A DNA stretch of 7,543 bases from an uncultured Anaerosporobacter sp. (lineage in GTDB: Bacteria; Bacillota; Clostridia; Lachnospirales; Lachnospiraceae). Where the stretch lies: contig CALZJY010000091.1 in assembly GCA_945787925.1 (NCBI GenBank), forward strand, positions 1-7,543, in the 5' to 3' direction. A program made the position numbers and the translations under genes. Under the pieces are notes generated by a model, which worked only from the letters and a program-made list of their open reading frames with translations, was not told the DNA's origin and made no database searches. How positions within the stretch are numbered: the first letter of the stretch is position 1; each line of letters starts with the position of its first letter. Below are positions 1-5,160 of the stretch, one piece after another.

Positions 1-56
1 CTAAATGCAAGACGTCCGATACGTCCAAATCCATTGATTGCAACTTTTACTGCCAT
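1..56 (-). CDS. gap: Glyceraldehyde-3-phosphate dehydrogenase, N-terminal fragment (continues past window start)
   Basis: Only the first 18 codons and two bases of the next are in the window. They read MAVKVAINGFGRIGRLAF, the characteristic start of NAD-dependent glyceraldehyde-3-phosphate dehydrogenase. The GFGRIG stretch (G9, G11, G14) is the glycine-rich nucleotide-binding turn of the Rossmann fold. The family catalyses the glycolytic conversion of glyceraldehyde-3-phosphate, NAD and phosphate to 1,3-bisphosphoglycerate in the cytoplasm. The ATG is well supported by an AGGAGGA ribosome binding site at 65-71, eight bases upstream. The gene has its own 217-bp upstream region with promoter candidates and a palindrome, so it is probably transcribed independently of the Na/phosphate transporter gene before it. 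The catalytic cysteine region is outside the window, so GapA-type and GapB-type enzymes cannot be told apart. Confidence 0.93.
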   Translation of the reverse strand, partial: MAVKVAINGFGRIGRLAF

Positions 57-98
57 GTAAAAATTCCTCCTAAAAGTTATTTTTTATAATATCCATGC

Positions 99-115
99 TA
101 CATTCTAAGAATGTA
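99..115. promoter_or_regulatory. 17-bp palindrome in the gap leader, operator-like
   Basis: TACATTCT-A-AGAATGTA (plus strand) has perfect 8-bp arms around a single central base. It lies 43 bp upstream of the gap start codon and just downstream of the TTGACA hexamer at 144-149, where a start point for that promoter would fall. This is a typical place for a repressor to bind. It does not match the CggR, Rex or CIRCE operators as I know them, so the binding protein is not identified. A one-base loop makes it more likely a DNA site than an RNA hairpin. Confidence 0.5.
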
Positions 116-120
116 CTGGT

Positions 121-149
121 TATTAATCAAATCGAGTTTGCTTTGTCAA
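121..149 (-). promoter_or_regulatory. Possible third gap promoter: perfect -35, poor -10
   Basis: TTGACA at 144-149 is a perfect sigma-A -35 hexamer. The hexamer 17 bp downstream, TTAATA at 121-126, is a poor -10, although TGA precedes it and could give partial extended -10 character. Its predicted start point would fall inside the 99-115 palindrome. It could need an activator or be inactive. Confidence 0.3.
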
Positions 150-179
150 TTTTTTGTCTAAGCTGTAACTCCAAGAAGT

Positions 180-208
180 ATTTTACCTAATCATTCAAAA
201 AATATCAA
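180..208 (-). promoter_or_regulatory. Sigma-A promoter candidate for gap (middle)
   Basis: TTGATA at 203-208 and TAAAAT at 180-185 are separated by exactly 17 bp, and each hexamer differs from the sigma-A consensus at one position. The predicted start point near 173 gives a leader of about 116 nt. On sequence alone this is the best gap promoter in the window. Confidence 0.6.
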
Positions 209-223
209 GTCATATTTCGAAAA

Positions 224-253
224 ATTGTATCTCTTTTTAAACAATTAAGTCAA
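224..253 (-). promoter_or_regulatory. Sigma-A promoter candidate for gap (distal)
   Basis: TTGACT at 248-253 and TACAAT at 224-229 are separated by 18 bp, and each has five of six consensus bases. It starts 20 bp after the stop codon of the upstream transporter gene, so transcripts from it would carry a leader of about 160 nt before gap. Confidence 0.45.
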
Positions 254-273
254 AACAGTGCACCAAGTGCCCA

Positions 274-1935
274 TTATAGCTCATCTTTGACATAGTTAGC
301 AATGTTTAATGAATGATCAGAAACACGCTCTAAATTCGTAAGCGCATCGATAAAAATCACACCAGCTTCTGAATCGCATTGATTTGAAGAAAGTCTTCTG
401 ATATGCTGTTCTCTTAATTCATCTTCTAACATATCTGCTTTGTCTTCAAATTTTACAACTTTTCTTATATATTCAATACTTTTTGTTTTTCTAGAGTATA
501 AAGCATTTTCATAAGCCTTTAATACAGTATCACACATTTCTTCCATTTCCATAGTGGCATTTTCAGAAAATACAATACCATCTCTTACTTTTTCCATTGC
601 TAATTCTGCAATGTTTTCAGCATGGTCGCCGACTCTTTCCATATTACTAATGGTATAAAACATATTATTAACAATTTGATGCTGTTTTTCGTTTAGTGAT
701 AAATTACTAATTTTAACAAGATAATCCGATATCTTTTTTACCATCTTATCAATTTGTTTTTCCACCTCAACAACTTGTTTTGCTTCATCGTTATCATTGG
801 ATAACATAGAATGAATGGCAAGCTTTAAGTTATTAAACGTAAGTTCTCCTAAACAAATTACTTCTTTTTCAACACCTTCTACGGCGAAAGAAGGAGATTC
901 AAGGATACGATCATCTAAGTGGTTTAATGTTACTGTTTCACCAACTTCACTATCATCTGCTTTTACAATCTTAGCAGAAGCTCGAACTAACAGATTCGAG
1001 AATGGTAACAATAATGCTGTACAAGTAATATTGAAGATCGTATGGAAGATCGAGATTCCAACACTGTCAATAGGACTTGTTCCAAACGCTGGACTTAATG
1101 TAAATAATACAAATAATCCAGCACCAAATACAACCGCACCAATCATATTAAACAATAAATGGATAACTGCTGCACGTTTTGCTGTCTTCGGAGCACCAAT
1201 ACTGGATAATAATGCAGTAAAACAAGATCCGATATTAGATCCTAAGCTGATATATACTGCAGATGCTGTCGTAACCGCACCGCCACCAGTTGCCGCAATT
1301 GTTTGAAGAATACCTACAGATGCGGATGAACTTTGCATCAATGCCGTTACTAACACACCGATAGCCATACCGATGATTGGGTTGCTACCAAACAACTTAA
1401 AGGCATTCACAAAAATAGGAAGATCGCTGTATGCACTGGCCGCATTCTTCATAAAGGATAACCCAATGAATAATAGCCCTACACCTACTAGAATCTCACC
1501 AGCTAGTTTCTTGCCTTGTTTTTTACAAAACATGATTAAAAATGCACCAATCCCAATTAGTAATGGGGCATAGAAATCTGGACTAACGGCTTTAAATGTA
1601 TCTCCAACTTGCCCTAAAGAAACAATCCATGACGTAATACATGTTCCGATATTTGCACCCATGATTACCCCTACTGCTTGTCCTAGAGACATAATTCCCG
1701 CATTTACGAACCCAACAACCATAACTGTTGTTGCCCCACTGCTTTGAACAATTGCAGTAATTAATGCACCTACTATAACCGCCATAAAACGATTATTTGT
1801 CAAAATGCCAAGTAGTTGACGCATCTTATCACCTGTTGTTCTTTGCATGCCGTCTGCCATGACGTTCATGCCATATAAAAACATACCAAGCCCGCCAACA
1901 AACGTAAATAAATGACTCAGCGTTTCAATTGTCAT
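274..1935 (-). CDS. Na/phosphate cotransporter family protein with C-terminal PhoU-like domain
   Basis: A 553-residue integral membrane protein of the NptA/YjbB type, which combines a NaPi-II-like transporter with a PhoU-like domain. Residues 8-325 hold repeated hydrophobic helices with the duplicated signature of the family: AIVQSSGATT near 61-70 and ALMQSSSASV near 199-208. Residues from about 350 to the end are soluble and helical. They contain two PhoU metal-binding motifs, ERVGDHAENIAE (433-444) and ERVSDHSLNIA (536-546). The family moves phosphate with sodium; transport direction differs between members, and bacterial YjbB has been linked to phosphate export, so direction is open here. 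The frame can be opened four codons earlier at a TTG at 1947, but GGAGG at 1941-1945 lies inside that extension and is correctly spaced for the ATG at 1935, which I use. No other phosphate gene is adjacent, so it is probably monocistronic. No strong terminator follows it. Confidence 0.92.
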   Translation of the reverse strand: MTIETLSHLFTFVGGLGMFLYGMNVMADGMQRTTGDKMRQLLGILTNNRFMAVIVGALITAIVQSSGATTVMVVGFVNAGIMSLGQAVGVIMGANIGTCITSWIVSLGQVGDTFKAVSPDFYAPLLIGIGAFLIMFCKKQGKKLAGEILVGVGLLFIGLSFMKNAASAYSDLPIFVNAFKLFGSNPIIGMAIGVLVTALMQSSSASVGILQTIAATGGGAVTTASAVYISLGSNIGSCFTALLSSIGAPKTAKRAAVIHLLFNMIGAVVFGAGLFVLFTLSPAFGTSPIDSVGISIFHTIFNITCTALLLPFSNLLVRASAKIVKADDSEVGETVTLNHLDDRILESPSFAVEGVEKEVICLGELTFNNLKLAIHSMLSNDNDEAKQVVEVEKQIDKMVKKISDYLVKISNLSLNEKQHQIVNNMFYTISNMERVGDHAENIAELAMEKVRDGIVFSENATMEMEEMCDTVLKAYENALYSRKTKSIEYIRKVVKFEDKADMLEDELREQHIRRLSSNQCDSEAGVIFIDALTNLERVSDHSLNIANYVKDEL

Positions 1936-1940
1936 ATTTT

Positions 1941-1945
1941 CCTCC
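1941..1945 (-). promoter_or_regulatory. Ribosome binding site fixing the transporter start
   Basis: GGAGG, five bases before the ATG at 1935. It overlaps the in-frame TTG at 1945-1947, which rules that codon out as the likely start. Confidence 0.85.
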
Positions 1946-1961
1946 AAGATATCTATATCTT
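1946..1961. repeat. Short inverted repeat abutting the transporter ribosome binding site
   Basis: AAGATAT-CT-ATATCTT has 7-bp perfect arms with a two-base spacer and ends directly at the GGAGG of the Na/phosphate transporter gene. It could be a protein site. As RNA, the two-base loop would force the closing pair open, and the stem is AT-rich and weak. Confidence 0.3.
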
Positions 1962-2000
1962 TTATTAAATTGTATAAAGACCTTTTCAGCCTCTTTTTTA

Positions 2001-2053
2001 ATCATATCATATAATAAAAGATAAAAAAATCTAAATTTCATATAATTCTATCA
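2001..2053 (-). promoter_or_regulatory. Two extended -10 promoter candidates for the Na/phosphate transporter
   Basis: Two hexamers preceded by TGA fit the extended -10 pattern TGnTATAAT: TAGAAT at 2045-2050 (TGA at 2051-2053) and TATGAT at 2001-2006 (TGA at 2007-2009). Neither has a recognisable -35 hexamer 16-18 bp upstream. The region is so AT-rich that chance matches are likely, so this is only a pointer to where transcription may begin. Confidence 0.3.
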
Positions 2054-2156
2054 CAATTTTTAAAGTTTTATTGTAGATTTTGTATAAATATTATCTCATT
2101 CTCGAAATTTTCTTTTCATTTTCATAACATTTATGCTATGATAGTATACTCCAAAA

Positions 2157-2187
2157 AAAGCGCTATCAATCCTCTTGATAGCGCTTT
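2157..2187 (-). terminator. Intrinsic terminator of glgA
   Basis: In the glgA direction the sequence is AAAGCGCTATCAA, a five-base loop, then TTGATAGCGCTTT, a perfect 13-bp stem. The final three T of the stem continue into a run of seven T in all. It begins seven bases after the glgA stop codon. This is a textbook rho-independent terminator and separates glgA from the transporter gene. Confidence 0.95.
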
Positions 2188-2194
2188 ACTTTTA

Positions 2195-3631
2195 CTACAT
2201 TCTTCTATATAATTCCTCATATTTCTTAGCCGAATTATTCCATGAAAAGTCTTGTGCCATACCACGATCGATTATCTTATTCCACTCACGTTTCTTCGTA
2301 TAATAAATATATTTTGCATAGCGAATGGTATTAAGCATCTCATGTGCGTTGTAATTTGAGAATGAGAAGCCAGTTCCTGTACTCTCAAATTCATTATATG
2401 GAATAACCGTATCACGAAGTCCACCAGTCTCACGTACGATTGGAACCGTACCATAACGCAGACTCATTAACTGGCTAAGTCCACATGGCTCAAACAAGGA
2501 TGGCATTAAGAATGCATCACATGCTGCATAAATACGATGAGAACGTTCATTACTATAATAAATATTCGCCGAAACACGATTGCCATATTTCCATGCATAG
2601 TGACGGAATAGATTCTCGTACTTAGGAGTACCCGTACCTAATACAACTAATTGTGTATCCTCTGTACAGATTTCTTCTATCATATAATCTATCAAATCAA
2701 AGCCCTTCTGATCAGTTAATCTTGATACGATACCAATCATGAATTTCTTATCATCCTGCTGTAGACCTAATTCTTGTTGCAATGCACGTTTGTTTTTAAC
2801 CTTTTCTTTTCTATACGTAATCGCGTTATAATTTTTCACAATCAACGGATCTGTCTCCGGATTATACTCATCATAATCCAAACCATTGATAATCCCCACT
2901 AAGGAGTTTGATCTTGCACGAATTAAGCCATCTAAACCTTCTCCATAAAATGGTGACTTAATTTCTTCTGCATATGTATCACTTACTGTTGTAATAACAT
3001 CCGCATAAACTAATCCGCCTTTTAGGTAATTGCTATCCCCATAGGCTTCTAGCTTGTCTGATGTAAACAAGTAATCTGGTAATCCTGTCACGTCTTTTAC
3101 TGTCTTCATATTCCAAATTCCTTGGAATTTCAAATTATGAATAGTCATAATTGTTTTGATACCTCTATAGAACTCTCCCTTCATAAAGGTATCTTTTAAA
3201 TATACTGGTATTAAACCTGTCTGCCAATCGTGGCAATGGATAATATCCGGTCTAAAGCCGATTACTGGCAATGCAGATAATGCTGCACGTGAGAAAAATG
3301 CGAATTTTTCAATATCCTGATAAATATCTCCGTATGGATTTTGACCTGCAAAATAGTATTCGTTATCAATGAAATAGAATGTAATTCCGTTATATTCCAT
3401 CTCAAAAACACCTACATACTTACTTCTCCATGCTAATTCCATATAAAAATGTGTTTTATATACCATTTTTTCCTTATACTCATAAGGAATTGCCATATAT
3501 TTAGGAACCATCACACGTACGTCGAATTCTTTCTTATCAAAGTATTTTGGTAAAGATCCTACAACGTCTGCTAATCCTCCTGTTTTTATAAACGGCACAC
3601 ATTCTGAAGCTACAAACAAGATTTTTTTCAT
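2195..3631 (-). CDS. glgA: Glycogen synthase, ADP-glucose dependent (GT5 family)
   Basis: A 478-residue cytoplasmic glycosyltransferase, about the usual length for bacterial GlgA. It extends alpha-1,4-glucan chains using ADP-glucose. The N-terminal starch-synthase catalytic domain begins with the KTGGLADVVG loop (K16-G25), the nucleotide-sugar site diagnostic of GT5. HDWQTGL (134-140) and TIHNL (163-167) follow. The second Rossmann domain carries R304 and K309 (SRLTDQKG) and the EPCGLSQL motif with conserved glutamate E381, then ETGGLRDTV (401-409). The ATG has a GGAGGT ribosome binding site at 3638-3643. The usual partners glgC, glgD, glgB and glgP are not adjacent, so this copy is transcribed alone between the spo0A hairpin and its own strong terminator. 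A repeat array lies just upstream and may affect its expression. Annotation as glycogen synthase is secure. Whether the polymer is a storage granule linked to sporulation is inference. Confidence 0.96.
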   Translation of the reverse strand: MKKILFVASECVPFIKTGGLADVVGSLPKYFDKKEFDVRVMVPKYMAIPYEYKEKMVYKTHFYMELAWRSKYVGVFEMEYNGITFYFIDNEYYFAGQNPYGDIYQDIEKFAFFSRAALSALPVIGFRPDIIHCHDWQTGLIPVYLKDTFMKGEFYRGIKTIMTIHNLKFQGIWNMKTVKDVTGLPDYLFTSDKLEAYGDSNYLKGGLVYADVITTVSDTYAEEIKSPFYGEGLDGLIRARSNSLVGIINGLDYDEYNPETDPLIVKNYNAITYRKEKVKNKRALQQELGLQQDDKKFMIGIVSRLTDQKGFDLIDYMIEEICTEDTQLVVLGTGTPKYENLFRHYAWKYGNRVSANIYYSNERSHRIYAACDAFLMPSLFEPCGLSQLMSLRYGTVPIVRETGGLRDTVIPYNEFESTGTGFSFSNYNAHEMLNTIRYAKYIYYTKKREWNKIIDRGMAQDFSWNNSAKKYEELYRRM

Positions 3632-3662
3632 TTTGTTACCTCCAACTAAGTTCGTTTATCTC

Positions 3663-3668
3663 AATATA
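3663..3668 (-). promoter_or_regulatory. Possible -10 element for glgA
   Basis: TATATT has five of six consensus bases, with its predicted start point near 3656, about 25 nt before the glgA ATG and just ahead of the GGAGGT site. The position 17 bp upstream is occupied by the 10-bp repeat array (ATTCTA), which is not a -35. If this is the promoter, it would depend on the array or on an activator. Confidence 0.35.
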
Positions 3669-3676
3669 CATTTTTA

Positions 3677-3716
3677 AGAATATTTTAGAATATTTTAGAA
3701 TATTTTAGAATATTTT
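3677..3716. repeat. Four tandem exact 10-bp repeats upstream of glgA
   Basis: The unit AGAATATTTT occurs four times without error at 3677-3686, 3687-3696, 3697-3706 and 3707-3716. Each unit holds a T4 tract, and a T5 tract at 3671-3675 plus the T-run at 3713-3717 extend the series. Tracts repeating once per helical turn are known to bend DNA. The array sits 46 bp upstream of the glgA start codon, in or just above the likely promoter. Confidence 0.95.
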
Positions 3717-3754
3717 TACAGTTAACAACTAAACTTTGCCCTATGTTTTTTCCC

Positions 3755-3789
3755 ATAAAATGAGAGCGTTTTTTACGCTCTCATTTTAT
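3755..3789 (-). terminator. Hairpin overlapping the 3' end of spo0A, probable terminator
   Basis: ATAAAATGAGAGCG and its exact reverse complement form a 14-bp perfect stem around a seven-base loop. The 5' arm is made of the last codons of spo0A (from within Y262 to A266) and the loop contains the TAA stop. There is no T-run after the stem in the spo0A direction (GGGAAAAAAC follows), so the TTTTAT at the end of the 3' arm would have to serve as the U-tract. The same is true on the plus strand. Confidence 0.7.
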
Positions 3790-4573
3790 ACTCTAATCGA
3801 ATCTTATCAGCGATTAACGCTACAAATTCTGAATTTGTAGGTTTGCCTTTTCCATTATTGACTGTATAGCCAAATAGCTCGTCAATCGTATCCATTTTTC
3901 CTCTGCTCCATGCAACTTCAATTGCATGACGAATCGCTCTTTCTACACGGCTTGGTGTAGTCTTGTGGCGTTTAGCAATAGATGGATACAATAATTTTGT
4001 GATTGAATTCAGCATTTCTGCATCATTGACAGACATCATGATTGCATCACGCAAATATTGATATCCTTTGATATGAGCTGGAACTCCAATTTCATGAATA
4101 ATATTTGTTACATCAGATTCTAAGTTGCGTTCCATATACATCTGCTTATTCTCAAAAGACGCTGCTTTTAGTGGCTCTACAAGTTTCGTATGTAATTCAC
4201 CTTTGATCTGTTTTACTCTAGTAAGAATCATTTCGTTATCAAAAGGTTTCATTATGTAGTAATTTGCTCCTAATTCAAATGCATTCTCCGTAACCCCTTC
4301 CTGCCCGATTGCTGTGATTACGATAAATGCAGGTGCTTTTTTATATTCGCTGTTATTACGAACTTTTTCCATAACACCTAAGCCGTCTAACTTTGGCATA
4401 ATCAAATCGAGCAAAACGACATCAGGAGTCTTGTCCTTAATAATAGAAAGTGCATCAATTCCATTACCAGCTGTACCTACTACTTCAATATCCTTATCTT
4501 CTTTCATTATGTCGGATAGTAGATTAACCATTCTCTCATTGTCATCAACGATAGCCACGTTAATTTTTGCCAT
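3773..4573 (-). CDS. spo0A: Stage 0 sporulation protein A, response regulator
   Basis: A 266-residue cytoplasmic transcription factor of the usual Spo0A length, the master switch for entry into sporulation. The receiver domain (about 3-125) has acidic residues D10 and D11, phosphoacceptor D56 in VVLLDLIMP, T87 in VITA and K109 in IMKPFD. After a linker, the Spo0A-specific DNA-binding domain (about 150-266) carries the near-invariant helix-turn-helix stretch SRVERAIRHAIEVAWSRG (208-225), which reads 0A boxes. In Clostridia it is generally phosphorylated directly by orphan histidine kinases rather than a full phosphorelay; which applies here cannot be seen. The ATG has a GGGAGG ribosome binding site at 4581-4586. 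It lies downstream of spoIVB, the conserved order, but 587 bp away, with two promoter candidates and a 0A box between, consistent with independent and autoregulated expression. The last codons form part of a terminator-like hairpin. Confidence 0.98.
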   Translation of the reverse strand: MAKINVAIVDDNERMVNLLSDIMKEDKDIEVVGTAGNGIDALSIIKDKTPDVVLLDLIMPKLDGLGVMEKVRNNSEYKKAPAFIVITAIGQEGVTENAFELGANYYIMKPFDNEMILTRVKQIKGELHTKLVEPLKAASFENKQMYMERNLESDVTNIIHEIGVPAHIKGYQYLRDAIMMSVNDAEMLNSITKLLYPSIAKRHKTTPSRVERAIRHAIEVAWSRGKMDTIDELFGYTVNNGKGKPTNSEFVALIADKIRLEYKMRA

Positions 4574-4691
4574 TATAATTCCTCCCGTTATATTATTTAA
4601 CCCTCATATTTATTGAACATAATAACAAGTTTATGCATATGATCAAGTCCAATTGCTGATTAAATCATGTAGTCAAAATCTTATATTTAAA

Positions 4692-4720
4692 ATTATACAG
4701 GAAAAATGCATTATAGTCAA
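4692..4720 (-). promoter_or_regulatory. Proximal sigma-A promoter candidate for spo0A
   Basis: TTGACT at 4715-4720 and a perfect TATAAT at 4692-4697, with a 17-bp spacer. The predicted start point near 4685 gives a leader of about 112 nt to the spo0A ATG. A near-match to a 0A box (TGTTGAA, 4766-4772; consensus TGTCGAA) lies about 80 bp upstream of that start. Confidence 0.72.
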
Positions 4721-4925
4721 TGTAAATAGCAATTTCTGCTAATTTTTTGCACTTGGTGTATTTTTTTCAACAATTTTGTAACTTTTTGTATAATTCGCAC
4801 AAACCAAATTATTATTGGATCAACATATAAAGGGATACGGCATAGAAATATTTACAGAAACAAAATAACTCTTTATCTATATTAATTTACTTTTTTATCA
4901 CGTTAATTATTACGTTATACTTTTC

Positions 4926-4937
4926 GTAAATATTTAC
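4926..4937. promoter_or_regulatory. 12-bp perfect palindrome at the distal spo0A start point
   Basis: GTAAATATTTAC is its own reverse complement and lies about 3-14 bases downstream of the start predicted for the distal spo0A promoter. Ten of its bases (AAATATTTAC) recur at 4846-4855. This position would suit a repressor operator. The binding protein is unknown, and AT-rich palindromes arise easily by chance. Confidence 0.35.
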
Positions 4938-4946
4938 CATAATTGA

Positions 4947-4975
4947 ATTATAACCATTTTTTTACAATATATCAA
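4947..4975 (-). promoter_or_regulatory. Distal sigma-A promoter candidate for spo0A
   Basis: TTGATA at 4970-4975 and a perfect TATAAT at 4947-4952, with a 17-bp spacer. The start near 4940 would give a leader of about 367 nt. A 0A box is centred about 57 bp upstream of that start, so Spo0A could act here. Confidence 0.68.
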
Positions 4976-4993
4976 TCGTTTTTTTTCGCATAC

Positions 4994-5000
4994 TTCGACA
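4994..5000 (-). promoter_or_regulatory. 0A box (Spo0A binding site)
   Basis: TGTCGAA on the minus strand is an exact match to the 7-bp core bound by Spo0A. It is 18 bp upstream of the distal promoter's -35 hexamer. Spo0A autoregulation through 0A boxes upstream of its own gene is established in Bacillus. Function here is inferred from sequence and position. Confidence 0.6.
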
Positions 5001-5030
5001 GCATTTATTTTAATTCTACTTATATTATGT

Positions 5031-5099
5031 AAGGTTTATGCCGCACAATAAGGCTTTTAATAAGAAACCTTCCACTATTTTGTTTATAAAAGCCTTATT
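5031..5099. repeat. 13-bp inverted repeat with a possible pseudoknot partner
   Basis: AATAAGGCTTTTA (5047-5059) and its exact complement (5087-5099) form a 13-bp stem with a 27-base loop. The loop contains AAACCTT (5065-5071), complementary to AAGGTTT at 5031-5037 outside the stem, so an H-type pseudoknot is possible in RNA from either strand. It starts about 60 nt after the spoIVB stop. Neither strand has a T-run after the stem, so it is not a standard intrinsic terminator. It may be an RNA element, a processing site or a remnant of a small repeat. Confidence 0.7.
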
Positions 5100-5160
5100 A
5101 CACGGAATAAGCATATATCATGTTGAAATATTTTCTATTGATTATTTAGTTATATTTCTT

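Larger units (their letters stand above)
4574..5160. other. 587-bp spoIVB-spo0A intergenic region, no gene seen
   Basis: Very AT-rich and without a convincing reading frame on either strand. It holds the spo0A ribosome binding site, two sigma-A-like promoters reading toward spo0A, a 0A box, a 12-bp palindrome, and a long inverted repeat near the spoIVB end. It is clearly the longest non-coding stretch here. There is no intrinsic terminator of the usual form directly after spoIVB. Confidence 0.85.

Noticed and set aside
214..222. TTTTTCGAA-like match to a 0A box in the gap promoter region
   Set aside because: It differs from the core TGTCGAA, and the TTCGAA centre is simply a common short palindrome.
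260..270. Small GCAC-TTG-GTGC hairpin after the Na/phosphate transporter as a terminator
   Set aside because: The stem is only four pairs and is followed by ACTGTTTTG, which is too weak to call a terminator. It may still be the only structure there.
815..1306. Open frame on the plus strand inside the Na/phosphate transporter gene
   Set aside because: It lies fully opposite a convincing membrane protein gene, has no ribosome binding site and has no recognisable domain. The same applies to plus-strand frames opposite spo0A (4314-4616) and spoIVB (5195-5500, 5558-5743).
2272..2454. Second minus-strand frame inside glgA
   Set aside because: It is an out-of-frame overlap of the GlgA C-terminal domain, with low-complexity content and no start signal.
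3721..3731. TTGTTAA as a Rex site upstream of glgA
   Set aside because: Only one half-site is present; the matching TTAACAA arm at the right spacing is missing.
4791..4800. Possible sigma-H -10 (GCGAAT) for spo0A
   Set aside because: The -10-like GAAT is present, but no AGGA-type -35 lies 11-13 bp upstream, so I do not call a sigma-H promoter.
5019..5029. CATAATATA (minus strand) as a sigma-K -10 element upstream of spo0A
   Set aside because: It matches CATAnnnTA, but the pattern is very degenerate in AT-rich DNA. No gene starts within 400 bp and the -35 is too short to judge.
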